NCBI RefSeq assembly: GCF_014654895.1
Contig: NZ_BNBE01000001.1
Location: forward strand, 682,001-746,000
DNA from: Streptomyces filamentosus
GTDB taxonomy: Bacteria; Actinomycetota; Actinomycetes; Streptomycetales; Streptomycetaceae
Direction: 5' to 3'
DNA length: 64,000 nucleotides
The notes beneath the pieces are model-generated. The model was not told the DNA's origin, ran no database searches, and worked only from the letters and a program-made list of their open reading frames with translations. Both the position numbers and the translations under genes were made by a program. Shown here piece by piece: positions 1 to 8,354 of this stretch. Positions within the stretch are counted from its first letter, which is position 1. Each line of letters begins with the position of its first letter.

Positions 1-31
1 GCTCCGGGCGACTGACTCAATCTAAAAGCCG

Positions 32-70
32 CAGACTCTTCAAAGTCAAGCGAGACTCTATGTAGACTTC
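32..70 (+). promoter_or_regulatory. Candidate promoter of the left operon
   Basis: AT-richer stretch ahead of the first gene. AGACTC/AGACTT occurs at 33, 53 and 64, the last two exactly 11 bp apart. TAGACT at 63-68 fits a TANNNT -10 box about 40 bp upstream of the GTG at 109. No good -35 is visible. Bases 1-31 show nothing I can name. Weak call. Confidence 0.25.
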
Positions 71-108
71 AGGGGTCAGCATCACTCTGTGCGTGGAGGG
101 GGACCGTA

Positions 109-714
109 GTGACTCTTCAAGTCATCGAACCGGCCGGCGCGAGAAGCAGGGAGGCGAGGGAGCACATACAACTGCCGCTTCGGCTCACCGAGTTCTTCAA
201 CAACGTCGCCTTCACCGGCCCGGAGACCCTGGGCAACGGCCGGCTCAACGTCTGGGGCAACAGCCTGCCCATCGGCACCCTGCCCACCGGCCGGATCCGG
301 GTCTCGGGCGTCGAGTTCGACGTCCCGGCACCCGACGGCGTCGCACCCGACAACGTGCGCTGCACCGGCCAGCTCGTCCACCTGCCGGACGGCACCGCCG
401 CCGACTGGCTGCACCTGCTCATCACCTCCGAGCGGCGCTGCGAGGAGACCGTGCACCTGCACTACGCCTCCGGGGCCGTGGATCCCGAGTGGATCCGCGT
501 CTCCGACTTCTGGCCCGCCACCGGGCACTTCGGCGAGGTCCTCGCGGCCCGCTCGGCCGGCATGCACTACCCGCACCACATCCAGCGGGACCTCGGCGGC
601 CAGGTCTGGTCGGTGCGCGTCCCGGCCGTGCGCAGGGAACCCCTGCGCAGCGTGCGGCTGCCCGACAACGCCGCCCTGCACCTCTTCGCCATCACCGTGG
701 AGGGAGTCCGATGA
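109..714 (+). CDS. Stand-alone lectin-like beta-sandwich protein, function unknown
   Basis: A 201-aa soluble protein without signal peptide or membrane segment. The GTG start is supported by GGAGGGGG at 95-102. From about residue 30 the pattern (FFNNVAFTG, then VEFDVP, PDNVRCTGQ, and a late SDFW) resembles the non-catalytic galactose-binding-like (NPCBM-type) domain seen in secreted actinobacterial glycosidases, but no catalytic domain is attached. The stop overlaps the next start as ATGA, so it is translationally coupled to the BtrH-like gene and may be its partner. The family match is from memory of the motif order, not a search. A role as carbohydrate-binding or scaffold protein is only inference. 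Confidence 0.6.
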   Translation: MTLQVIEPAGARSREAREHIQLPLRLTEFFNNVAFTGPETLGNGRLNVWGNSLPIGTLPTGRIRVSGVEFDVPAPDGVAPDNVRCTGQLVHLPDGTAADWLHLLITSERRCEETVHLHYASGAVDPEWIRVSDFWPATGHFGEVLAARSAGMHYPHHIQRDLGGQVWSVRVPAVRREPLRSVRLPDNAALHLFAITVEGVR

Positions 715-1799
715 CCGTCCTGGGCAGTCCCGCCCCCGTCCCCGTCGCCGAGGTCTTCGACGGCCCCGTCAGCATCACCCCCACCGGCCCGTACGCGGGC
801 GCGGTCCCCGTGACCTCCTCCCCCGCCTGGTACGACGACCTGTGCAGCTGCCTCCAGGTCGACCTGGTGCACGTGCTGCGGCTCGGCGGCTGGGACCCGC
901 TCCAGGCCCTCGGCAGCGGCTGGCGCCTGCGGGCCGTGCCCGAGGACTGCGAGCCCGTCGAGTTCTTCCACCCCGCCGGGGACGACCTCGCCTCGTCCTT
1001 CGGGGTCTACCACCCGCTGACCCTGCGGTGGCACCGGCCCGCCGACGACGAGGAGGCCCACGACCAGGTGGCCGCCGCGCTCGCCGACGGGATCGTCCCC
1101 ATCGTGTCGGTGGACAACTACCACCTGCCGTTCCGCCCGGCGTACCACGACGTGCACGCCGGACACCTCCTGATGGTGACCGGCTACGACCCGGCGACCC
1201 GCTCCTACCAGGTCCTCGACCCGATGCCGCCCGCCTACCGGGGACCGCTGCCCCGCGACGTCCTCGCCCGCAGCCGCGCCTCCGCCAACCCCGACGACGG
1301 CAGCGACCCCTTCTTCGCCGGCTCGGGCCCCGCCCGGCGCTGGCTGGAGGTCCGCCTGGAGGGCCCGCAGCCCGAGCCGACCTGGGACTGGCTGCGGACC
1401 GCGCTGCGGACCAACGTCGAGTCGCTGCGCGGCGCGGAGGGCGACGGCCTGCCGGCCCTCGCCGCCTACTTCGACGCCCTGCCCCGCGCGGTCGCCGCCG
1501 AGGGCGCGGCCCCGCTGCTGCGGACCTACCGCATCGGCTGGCCCGCGCAGGCCGAGGCCGGGCTGCACGCCCGCTTCCTCGCCGAGGCCGCCCGGCGCCT
1601 GGGCCGCCACCGGCTCGCCGAGGCGGGCCGCGCGGTGGAGCTGGTCTCCCATTCCTGGACCGGCGTCCGCATCAGCGCGGCGCACGGCGAGGAGAACCCC
1701 GAGGAGGCCGCCCGCCAGGTCGTCGAGCACGGCCGCACCCTGCTGCGCGGCTACGAGGCGGCCCTGTACGCGGTCGAGACCGCGCTGGACCGGCCGTGA
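711..1799 (+). CDS. BtrH-like acyltransferase (papain/C39-type fold)
   Basis: A 362-aa protein resembling the butirosin BtrH family, cysteine-peptidase-fold enzymes. In butirosin BtrH moves an acyl group from an acyl carrier protein to an amine acceptor. Visible catalytic elements are a CSC pair near residues 45-47, the HAGHLLMVTGYD block near 150-160 (catalytic His) and VLDPMPP just after (Asp/Asn position). The C-terminal third is helical and unlike peptidases. It overlaps the upstream gene by ATGA and lies in one operon with an aminotransferase and a free carrier protein (5090-5350), so an acyl-carrier to amine transfer fits. Donor and acceptor are not deducible from sequence. Confidence 0.72.
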   Translation: MTVLGSPAPVPVAEVFDGPVSITPTGPYAGAVPVTSSPAWYDDLCSCLQVDLVHVLRLGGWDPLQALGSGWRLRAVPEDCEPVEFFHPAGDDLASSFGVYHPLTLRWHRPADDEEAHDQVAAALADGIVPIVSVDNYHLPFRPAYHDVHAGHLLMVTGYDPATRSYQVLDPMPPAYRGPLPRDVLARSRASANPDDGSDPFFAGSGPARRWLEVRLEGPQPEPTWDWLRTALRTNVESLRGAEGDGLPALAAYFDALPRAVAAEGAAPLLRTYRIGWPAQAEAGLHARFLAEAARRLGRHRLAEAGRAVELVSHSWTGVRISAAHGEENPEEAARQVVEHGRTLLRGYEAALYAVETALDRP

Positions 1800-1861
1800 C
1801 CGCCACCCGCTCCACCAGCACGCCCACGACCGAGGGAACCGAGAGAGACGGAACGACAGCC

Positions 1862-3154
1862 ATGACGGAGCGACCGCACCAGCTCGCGATGCTCGGCGGA
1901 CCCCGCGCGGTCCCGCCGGAGACCGCCGTGCCCCGGTGGCCGGTGATCACCCCGGAGGACGAGGAGGCCGTGGCCCGGGTCCTGGCCGGCGGACGGCTGA
2001 CCGCCACCGCCGAGGGCGAGGAGGAGGTGCCCGGCCTGGAGCGGGAGTGGGCCGCCTACACCGGCACCGCGCACTGCGCGGCCGTGGGCTCCGGCACCGC
2101 CGCCCTCCAGCTGGCCCTCGCCGCGATCGGCGTGGGCCCCGGCGACGAGGTCGTCGTGCCCTCCGTCTCGATGAACGCCACCGCCCTCGCCGTGCTCCAG
2201 CAGGGCGCGCGGCCGGTCTTCGCGGACATCGACCCGGAGACGTACACCCTGGACCCGGAGGCCGTCCGGGCCGTCGCGGGGCCGCGCACCAAAGCGCTGC
2301 TCCCGGTCCACCTGCACGGGCTGCCCGCCGACATGGACGCGCTGCGGGCGGTCGCCGACGGGCTCGGCGCCGTGGTCGTGGAGGACGCCGCCCAGTCGCA
2401 CGGCGCCTCCTACCGCGGCCGGCGCACCGGCGCGCTGGGGACGGTGGGCTGCTTCAGCATGCACCCCAGCAAGAACCTGCCCACCTGCGGCGAGGGCGGC
2501 CTGCTCACCACCGACGACCCGGAGATCCACGAACGCGTGCTGCGGCTGCGGCAGTTCGGCGAGGACCCGCGGCCCCGCGCCACCCGCAGCTACGTGTCCC
2601 ACACCCCCGGCTGGAACCACCGCATCGGCCCGCTGGAGGCGGCCTTCGCGCGCAGCCAGCTCACCCGCCTCGACGCGTACGGCGCCCGCCGGGAGCCCGG
2701 CATCCGGGCCTTCCTCGGCCGGCTCGCCGCGCTGCCCGGACTGCGGGTGCCGGTGGTGCCCGAGGGGTCCGTGCACGCCTGGCACATCCTGCGCTTCCGG
2801 CTGGACGCGCCGGCCCTGGGCCTCGCGGAGCAGGACGCCGCCGCGCTGCGCCGGGCGCTGCACCGGGCGCTGCGCGCCGAGGGCGTCCCGGTCTCCCGCT
2901 ACCAGGAGGCGCCGCTCCCGGCGCACCCCGCCTTCGCCCCGTACGTCCCGGACGGCGCGCGGTTCCCGGTGGCCGACGCCGTGCTCGCCGACTCCCTGTG
3001 CCTCCAGCGGCGCCAGCTCGACCCCGACTCCGGCCCGGTGCTCGCGGCGTACGCCGACGGCTTCGAGAAGGTGTGGGAGAACCTCGACCTGATCCGCCGG
3101 ATGGTCCGCTCGGCTCCGGCCCCCCGCGCCCGGCGGGAGGTGGCGGCGGCATGA
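1862..3154 (+). CDS. PLP-dependent DegT/DnrJ/EryC1/StrS-family aminotransferase (AHBA-synthase-like)
   Basis: A 430-aa fold-type I aminotransferase. The PLP lysine is in HPSKNLPTCGEGG, the aspartate pairing with the PLP nitrogen is in VVEDAAQSHGA, and GSGTAALQLAL marks the phosphate-binding region. Overall it resembles AHBA synthase and inosose aminotransferases more than NDP-sugar enzymes. No aminoshikimate genes (aminoDHQ synthase, dehydratase) or sugar-nucleotide genes are nearby, so the substrate is probably another keto compound, perhaps the product of the two transketolase halves that follow directly. It shares an ATGA overlap with the first of them. The 62-bp gap upstream is the largest in the first half of this operon. 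Confidence 0.85.
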   Translation: MTERPHQLAMLGGPRAVPPETAVPRWPVITPEDEEAVARVLAGGRLTATAEGEEEVPGLEREWAAYTGTAHCAAVGSGTAALQLALAAIGVGPGDEVVVPSVSMNATALAVLQQGARPVFADIDPETYTLDPEAVRAVAGPRTKALLPVHLHGLPADMDALRAVADGLGAVVVEDAAQSHGASYRGRRTGALGTVGCFSMHPSKNLPTCGEGGLLTTDDPEIHERVLRLRQFGEDPRPRATRSYVSHTPGWNHRIGPLEAAFARSQLTRLDAYGARREPGIRAFLGRLAALPGLRVPVVPEGSVHAWHILRFRLDAPALGLAEQDAAALRRALHRALRAEGVPVSRYQEAPLPAHPAFAPYVPDGARFPVADAVLADSLCLQRRQLDPDSGPVLAAYADGFEKVWENLDLIRRMVRSAPAPRARREVAAA

Positions 3155-4002
3155 GCGCCACCACCACCGAGCCGCCCGCGTCCCTCGCGGCCGGCGCCCC
3201 GGCGCCGACCACCGAGGAGGCCGCGCTGCGCATCCGCCGCGCCGTGGTCGACATGGCCGCCGGCCGGCAGGGCGCCCACGTGGGCGGCAGCCTGTCCTGC
3301 GCGGACGTCCTGGCCGTCCTCTACTTCGGCGTGCTCGACCTGCCCGGCGACTCCTTCGTGCTGAGCAAGGGCCACGCGGCCCCCGCCCTGTACGCGGCGC
3401 TCGCCGCCCGCGGACTGCTCGACGAGGCCGAGCTCGCGGGGTACGCCTCCCCCGGCAGCCGGCTCTTCGGCCACCCGTCCCGCGGCCTGCCCGGCGTGGA
3501 GTTCTCCACCGGCTCGCTCGGGCACGGCCTGGCCCTCGGCTGCGGCCTGGCGCTCGCCGGGCAGCTGCGGGAGGAGTCCGCGCGGGAGAGGGTCTTCGTG
3601 CTGATGGGCGACGGCGAGCTCCAGGAGGGCTCCGTGTGGGAGTCCCTGATGTTCGCCGGCCACCGCCGTCTGTCCCGGCTCACCGCGGTCATCGACCGCA
3701 ACGGCCTCCAGCAGACCGCCGGCACGGAGGGCTCGCTGTCCCTGGAACCGCTCGGCGACCGGCTCCGGTCCTTCGGCTGGGAGGTCCGGGAGACCGACGG
3801 CCACGACCACGGCCCGCTGCGCGCGGCGCTCGCCGCCCCCTCGGAGAGCGGCCGGCCGGTCGCCGTGATCGCCCGCACCGTCAAGGGCCGCGGCGTCCCC
3901 TTCCTGGAGGGCCGGGTGTCGAGCCATTACGCGACGCTGAACCCGGCCCTGCACCGGCGGGCGCTCGCCGCGCTGCGCGCCGCGGGGCAGGTGGCCCGAT
4001 GA
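3151..4002 (+). CDS. Transketolase, N-terminal (TPP-binding) subunit
   Basis: A 283-aa half-transketolase. The thiamine diphosphate signature is intact: GDGELQEG, followed about 25 residues later by the metal-binding Asn in DRNGLQ. LSKGHAAPALYAAL and a FSTGSLGHGL block are typical of the N-terminal half. It moves two-carbon ketol units together with the C-terminal half encoded next (ATGA overlap). Split transketolases occur in secondary-metabolite clusters, for example the rif15A/B pair of the rifamycin cluster. Position between an aminotransferase and a carrier protein suggests it makes or attaches a two-carbon hydroxyketo unit (inference). Confidence 0.9.
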   Translation: MSATTTEPPASLAAGAPAPTTEEAALRIRRAVVDMAAGRQGAHVGGSLSCADVLAVLYFGVLDLPGDSFVLSKGHAAPALYAALAARGLLDEAELAGYASPGSRLFGHPSRGLPGVEFSTGSLGHGLALGCGLALAGQLREESARERVFVLMGDGELQEGSVWESLMFAGHRRLSRLTAVIDRNGLQQTAGTEGSLSLEPLGDRLRSFGWEVRETDGHDHGPLRAALAAPSESGRPVAVIARTVKGRGVPFLEGRVSSHYATLNPALHRRALAALRAAGQVAR

Positions 4003-5015
4003 CCGCCCCCGCGCCCGCCACCACCGCCGGCCCCGTGCCCGGCGCCGCTCCCGCCGTGCCCGCCGGTCCCCGGGAGGCGTACCGGGAGGCCCTGACCGCG
4101 CTCGCCGCGGAGGACGAGCGGGTGATCTGCCTCGACTCCGACCTGGGCGGCCTGGAGCGCTCCTTCGGCGACCGGTTCCCCGAGCGGTACGTCAGCACCG
4201 GCATCGCCGAGGCGAACCTGTTCACCGTCTCGGCGGGGCTCGCCGCCCGCGGACTGCGCCCCTACGCCCACACCATGGCCACCTTCGCCGCGACCCGGGC
4301 CACCGAGCAGCTGAAGCTCGACGTCGTCGGCACCGGCCTGCCGGTGCGGGTGGTGGCCACCCACGCCGGCCTGTCGGCCGCGCACTTCGGTGCCACCCAC
4401 TACTGCCTCGAGGACCTGGCGGTCACCCGGGCGCTGCACGGCCTGACGGTGGTCGTGCCCGCCGACGCCCGGGAGATCGGCCCCGCCCTGGCGGCGCTGC
4501 ACGAGCTGGACGGGCCCTCGTACCTCCGGCTCGGCCGTTCGGCGACCCCTCCGGTGCACGCCGGGGACGTCCCGCCGTTCCGGCTCGGCGAGGCCGTGAC
4601 CCTGCGCGCCGGGAGCGACGTCACGCTGGTCGCCTGCGGCCCGCTGCCGGTGTCCTTCGCGCTGGCCGCCGCCGACCGGCTGGCCGGCGAGGGGGTGTCG
4701 GCCCGGGTGCTCCAGATCCACACCCCGGTCCCGTTCGACGCCGCGGCGGTCGCGGAGGCCGCCGCCGCGACCTCCGCCCTCGTCACCGTCGAGGAGCACC
4801 GGCCGCAGGGCGGTCTGGGCGACGCGGTCGCCGAGGTCGTCGCGGCGCACGCGCCCCGGCCGGTGCTGCGGGTCGCGGTGGCGGGACCCCTGCCCGGCCG
4901 CGTCGACGACCACGCCGGGCTGCTCGCCGCCACGGGGGTGAGCGCGGACGCCGTCCACGCCGCCGCGCTGCGCGCGCTGGCCCTCGCCCCGCCCCCGACC
5001 GACCGACCGCGCTGA
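3999..5015 (+). CDS. Transketolase, C-terminal subunit
   Basis: A 338-aa protein with the pyrimidine-binding and C-terminal domains. The catalytic glutamate that activates TPP is in TGIAEANLFTVSAGLA near residue 70, and GLSAAHFGATHYCLEDLA follows. The first 20 residues are an Ala/Pro-rich extension without counterpart in primary-metabolism enzymes. The start overlaps the N-terminal subunit stop (ATGA), which fits 1:1 production of a heteromeric enzyme. A stand-alone primary-metabolism transketolase is unlikely because it is split and sits inside a cluster operon. Confidence 0.9.
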   Translation: MTAPAPATTAGPVPGAAPAVPAGPREAYREALTALAAEDERVICLDSDLGGLERSFGDRFPERYVSTGIAEANLFTVSAGLAARGLRPYAHTMATFAATRATEQLKLDVVGTGLPVRVVATHAGLSAAHFGATHYCLEDLAVTRALHGLTVVVPADAREIGPALAALHELDGPSYLRLGRSATPPVHAGDVPPFRLGEAVTLRAGSDVTLVACGPLPVSFALAAADRLAGEGVSARVLQIHTPVPFDAAAVAEAAAATSALVTVEEHRPQGGLGDAVAEVVAAHAPRPVLRVAVAGPLPGRVDDHAGLLAATGVSADAVHAAALRALALAPPPTDRPR

Positions 5016-5089
5016 GCACGACCGACCGTCCACCACCCCGGACCACGACTCCGGACCACGACCGGAAACCCCATGGAAGGCAGGCCCTC

Positions 5090-5350
5090 ATGAGCACGCA
5101 GACCACGACCGCGGGAGCGGCGTCGCAGGACTACGTCGCCGCCCTGTTCGCCCGGCTGCTGAACGTCCCCGCGCCCGGCCCCGACGACGACTTCTTCGTC
5201 CTGGGCGGGACCTCCCTCTCCGCCATGGACCTGATCGCGCTGATCGAGCAGGAGCGGGGGGTGCAGCTGCCCGTCCGCGACTTCTACCGCGGCACGTCCG
5301 TCGCCGAACTCGCCGCCACCCTCGATCAGCTGTCCGAAGCCTCGGCCTGA
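5090..5350 (+). CDS. Free-standing peptidyl/acyl carrier protein
   Basis: An 86-aa discrete carrier protein. The phosphopantetheine attachment serine is in FFVLGGTSLSAMDL near residue 43, the PCP-type LGG(H/T)SL motif rather than the LGxDS of fatty-acid ACPs. It is followed 33 bp later by a P450 and then a thioesterase, an arrangement seen where an amino acid is hydroxylated on a carrier protein (NovH/NovI, NikP1/NikQ). No adenylation domain is fused, so it must be loaded in trans, possibly by the stand-alone A domain at 23260-24855 or a transketolase-derived acyl. It probably needs the Sfp-type transferase at 22385-23035. The 74 bp upstream contain a repeated CCGGACCACGAC. Confidence 0.85.
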   Translation: MSTQTTTAGAASQDYVAALFARLLNVPAPGPDDDFFVLGGTSLSAMDLIALIEQERGVQLPVRDFYRGTSVAELAATLDQLSEASA

Positions 5351-5383
5351 CCTGCCGCCCGGCCCTCCCGGAGGAGACAACAG

Positions 5384-6682
5384 ATGCGCCTTTCGACACC
5401 GCCGTTCGCCCCGGCGGACACCGACGTGACGGACGTGGACTTCCTCGCCTCGACGTACTACACCGAGGGTGACCCGCACGCGCTGTGGACCCACCTGCGG
5501 GCCCACGAACCGGTCCATCACTTCACCCCGTCCGACGGCCGGGAGCCCTTCTGGGTGGTCACCCGGCACGCGGACGTCAGCCGGGTGCTCAAGGACCACT
5601 CGGTCTTCTCCTCCCGGCGCGGGACCATGCTCTGCATCATCGACCTGTCGATGCCGGACATCGCCTCCGACCAGATGATGCCCGACACCGACCCGCCCCG
5701 GCACGGCCAGCTGCGCGACCCGCTCAACCGCGTGATGACGCCCCGGGCCGTCGCCGCCCAGGAGGAGACCATCCGCGGCATCGTCCGCGAGATGCTCGAA
5801 CCCGCCCTGGACGGAGAGGTGTTCGACCTGGCGCAGGCCGCGCTGATGTTCCCCATGGCCTTCACCGGCTCCATGATGGGACTGCCGCGCGAGACCTGGG
5901 ACCGCATGTCCCGGCTGACCACGATGACCATCGCCTACGACGACCCCGAGTACATGGAGAAGGCGCCCAAGCCCACCCTGCGGCAGGCGCACCACGAACT
6001 GTTCTCCTTCTTCAGCGACGAGATCGCCCGCCGGGACCGCACGGACCCGGGCGACGACCTCATCGGCATCCTGCTGCGCATGAGCCTGGAGGGCGAGCCG
6101 CTCACCGAGCGGCAGATCATGCTCAACTGCTACAGCCTGCTGCTCGGCGCCAACGTGACCACCCCGCACGTGGTGTCCACGACGGCGCTGGCCATGGCCG
6201 AGCACCCCGACCAGTTCCGGGCGATCCAGGAGAACCCGCAGCTGCGCGGCACGGCCATGGAGGAGCTGCTGCGCTGGTCCTCGCCGGCCAGCCACTTCAT
6301 GCGGTACGCGACGGCCGACGTGGAGCTCGGCGGGCGGACCATCCGCGCGGGCGACCCGGTCAGCGTCTGGCTGGGCTCGGCCAACCGCGACGAGCGGGTC
6401 TTCAAGGACCCGTTCACCTTCGACGTCGCCCGCCGTCCCAACCGGCACATCGCGTTCGGCGTCGGCCCGCACTACTGCATCGGCTCCGGTCTGGCCCGGC
6501 TCGCGCTGCGGCTGTTCCTCGACGAGTTCGCCGAGCGCGTCGAGAAGGTCGAGCTCGCCGGCGAGCCGGTGCACCTCGCGTCGAACTTCGTGGCCGGCTT
6601 CAAGCACCTGCCGGTCCGGCTGACCCCGCGCGCCGGCACGGCCCCGGCGCGCTCCTTCGCCGCGGCGGGGGCGGTCGCATGA
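5384..6682 (+). CDS. Cytochrome P450 (probable carrier-bound substrate hydroxylase)
   Basis: A 432-aa class I P450. The heme-binding loop AFGVGPHYCIGSGLAR near residue 360 carries the cysteine ligand, and EELLRW provides the ExxR motif. The I-helix reads LLLGANVTTPHV, keeping the Thr pair but without the usual acidic residue before it. That non-standard helix and the adjacent PCP recall P450s that beta-hydroxylate PCP-bound amino acids, but this is inference. It overlaps the thioesterase by ATGA, and the RBS GGAGGAGAC precedes the ATG. No dedicated ferredoxin gene is nearby, so a housekeeping redox chain is presumably used. Confidence 0.88.
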   Translation: MRLSTPPFAPADTDVTDVDFLASTYYTEGDPHALWTHLRAHEPVHHFTPSDGREPFWVVTRHADVSRVLKDHSVFSSRRGTMLCIIDLSMPDIASDQMMPDTDPPRHGQLRDPLNRVMTPRAVAAQEETIRGIVREMLEPALDGEVFDLAQAALMFPMAFTGSMMGLPRETWDRMSRLTTMTIAYDDPEYMEKAPKPTLRQAHHELFSFFSDEIARRDRTDPGDDLIGILLRMSLEGEPLTERQIMLNCYSLLLGANVTTPHVVSTTALAMAEHPDQFRAIQENPQLRGTAMEELLRWSSPASHFMRYATADVELGGRTIRAGDPVSVWLGSANRDERVFKDPFTFDVARRPNRHIAFGVGPHYCIGSGLARLALRLFLDEFAERVEKVELAGEPVHLASNFVAGFKHLPVRLTPRAGTAPARSFAAAGAVA

Positions 6683-7461
6683 GCGTCGCCGTCCCCTCCC
6701 CCGCCTCGGCGAGCTGGCTGGAACGCCGGTGGCGGACGGCCGGCGCCACGCCCCGGGTCGCCCTGTACTGCTTCCCGTTCGCGGGCGGCTCCTCGGCCTA
6801 CTACCACGCCTGGGCCGAGGAGTTCCGGTCCGACGTGGAGCTGGTGCCGGTGCAGCTGCCGGGCCGCGGGGCGCTGATGGGCGAGGAGCCGGTGCGGAGC
6901 ATGGCCGCCGCCGCCGACCTGGCGGCGGCGGCGATCGCCCGCTCCCCGGTCCCGGCGGCCCTGTTCGGCCACAGCATGGGCGCCGTCCTCGCCTTCGAGA
7001 CGGCGCGCCGCCTGGAGCGCCGCGGCCACCCCGTCCAGCACCTGTTCGTGTCCGGGCGGCCCTGCCCGACCGTGGTCCGCCCGCCGTCGCCGGTGAGCGA
7101 CCTGCCGCGGGAGCGGTTCGTCGACATGCTGCGGGCCTACGGGGCCGCGCCGGAGGAGGTCCTGGGCCACGACGAGCTCCTCGACCTGCTGCTGCCGATG
7201 ATCCGCGCGGACTTCCACCTCATCGAGAACTACCGGTACGAGCCGGAGATCGGCTCGCCGCCGCCGCTGAGCTGCCCGGTGTCCGCCTGGTGCGGCGACC
7301 GGGACCCCGAGGTGCCGCCGGAGCTGATGGCCCGCTGGGGCCAGGAGACCTCGGGGCCGTTCGCCCTGGAGGTGCTCTCCGGCGGCCACTTCTTCCTCAC
7401 CGAGCACCGGACGCGGATCGTGGCCGCGGTGCACGAGCTGCTGCAGGGGGTGGGGCGGTGA
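6679..7461 (+). CDS. Type II thioesterase (alpha/beta hydrolase, Ser nucleophile)
   Basis: A 260-aa discrete thioesterase of the GrsT/RifR class. The nucleophile elbow is FGHSMGAVLAFE, the acid is in CGDRDPEV and the histidine in SGGHFFLTEH, so the Ser-Asp-His triad is complete. Roles of such enzymes are editing misprimed carrier proteins or releasing a finished carrier-bound product. Here it is coupled to the carrier protein/P450 pair, so release of the hydroxylated acyl group is a reasonable guess. It differs from the other two stand-alone thioesterases of this window, which have Cys in the elbow. It overlaps the sulfotransferase start (GTGA). Confidence 0.9.
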   Translation: MSVAVPSPASASWLERRWRTAGATPRVALYCFPFAGGSSAYYHAWAEEFRSDVELVPVQLPGRGALMGEEPVRSMAAAADLAAAAIARSPVPAALFGHSMGAVLAFETARRLERRGHPVQHLFVSGRPCPTVVRPPSPVSDLPRERFVDMLRAYGAAPEEVLGHDELLDLLLPMIRADFHLIENYRYEPEIGSPPPLSCPVSAWCGDRDPEVPPELMARWGQETSGPFALEVLSGGHFFLTEHRTRIVAAVHELLQGVGR

Positions 7462-8195
7462 GCGGCGGGGGCCGGCTGGTCGTCCTGTGGAGCGCGCCGC
7501 GCTGCCGGTCCACGGTGTTCTCGCGGAGCGTCGCCGAGCGCGGCGACTTCCTCGTCCTGCACGAGCCGTTCTCGCACCTGGCGGACTTCGGCCGGGAGGA
7601 GATCGAGGGCGTGGAGTGCCGCACGGAGGCGGAGGTGATCGCGCGGCTGCTCGAACTGGGCCGGGAGCGGCAGGTGTTCGTGAAGGACACCACCGACTTT
7701 CGCTACCCGGGCGTGCTGACCGACGCCCGTTTCCTGGGCGGGGCCCGGCACACCTTCATCGTGCGCGACCCGCGGGAGGCCATCGCCTCCCACTACGGCC
7801 TCAACCCCGGACTGGGCCGGAACGAGATCGGGTTCGAGTGGCTCCGCGAGATCCACGACCGGGTCGCCGAGGTGACCGGGACGGACCCGGCCGTCGTCGA
7901 CGCGGCGGACCTCGTCGCGGCGCCGGCGGCCACGCTGCGGGCGTACTGCGCGGCGATCGGCGTCCCGTTCCTGGAGCACGCCCTGTCGTGGCGGCCGGGC
8001 GGGCTGCCCGGGTGGCAGAAGACGGCCCGCTGGCACAGCGACGCGAGCGGCAGCGGGGCGATCAGCGCGGAGGTCTCCAGCCGGCCGCCGCTGGACGTGC
8101 CGGGCCATCCGCTGCTCGGCCCGTTCTACCGGTACCACCTCCCGCACTACGAGCACCTGTGGGAGCGGCGGCTGCGGGTCACCGCCGACGCCTGA
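7458..8195 (+). CDS. PAPS-dependent sulfotransferase
   Basis: A 245-aa protein starting at GTG 7458 inside the thioesterase stop. The N-terminal LWSAPRCRSTVFSR is the 5'-phosphosulfate-binding P-loop of the bacterial sulfotransferase family, and VRDPREAIASHY supplies the 3'-phosphate-binding Arg/Ser element. It should transfer sulfate from PAPS to a hydroxyl or amine of the product. The same window carries CysC, CysD and CysN (47.1-49.9 kb), the full PAPS-making set, which supports a sulfated metabolite. Acceptor unknown. It is the last gene of the left operon and is followed by strong hairpins. Confidence 0.82.
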   Translation: MSGGGRLVVLWSAPRCRSTVFSRSVAERGDFLVLHEPFSHLADFGREEIEGVECRTEAEVIARLLELGRERQVFVKDTTDFRYPGVLTDARFLGGARHTFIVRDPREAIASHYGLNPGLGRNEIGFEWLREIHDRVAEVTGTDPAVVDAADLVAAPAATLRAYCAAIGVPFLEHALSWRPGGLPGWQKTARWHSDASGSGAISAEVSSRPPLDVPGHPLLGPFYRYHLPHYEHLWERRLRVTADA

Positions 8196-8208
8196 GGGGA
8201 CGGCGGGA

Positions 8209-8249
8209 CGACGAGGCCCCCGGCAGCCCGGCTGCCGGGGGCCTCGTCG
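8209..8249. terminator. Terminator hairpin between convergent operons
   Basis: A near-continuous palindrome centred on 8229: 8209-8228 pairs with 8230-8249 without mismatch. It follows the sulfotransferase stop by 13 bp. No T-tract, as usual for Streptomyces terminators. Confidence 0.85.
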
Positions 8250-8300
8250 CGTCCTTCCCGAGGGTCCCCGCCGTGCGGGCCTCCGGCGAGGGCACGACGA

Positions 8301-8345
8301 GACGGCCGGCGGCGGCACCGGTGTCCGGTGCCGCCGCCGGCCGTC
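8301..8345. terminator. Second terminator hairpin, serving the leftward NRPS operon
   Basis: A 21-bp perfect stem (8301-8321 with 8325-8345) and a TGT loop, starting 10 bp beyond the stop of the acyl-ligase/KR/PCP gene. Together with the hairpin at 8209-8249 it insulates the two convergent operons. Confidence 0.88.
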
Positions 8346-8354
8346 AGGGGGCGG

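Noticed and set aside
1862..3154. Assignment of the aminotransferase as a true AHBA synthase
   Set aside because: None of the other aminoshikimate genes is in the window, so only family-level similarity is claimed.
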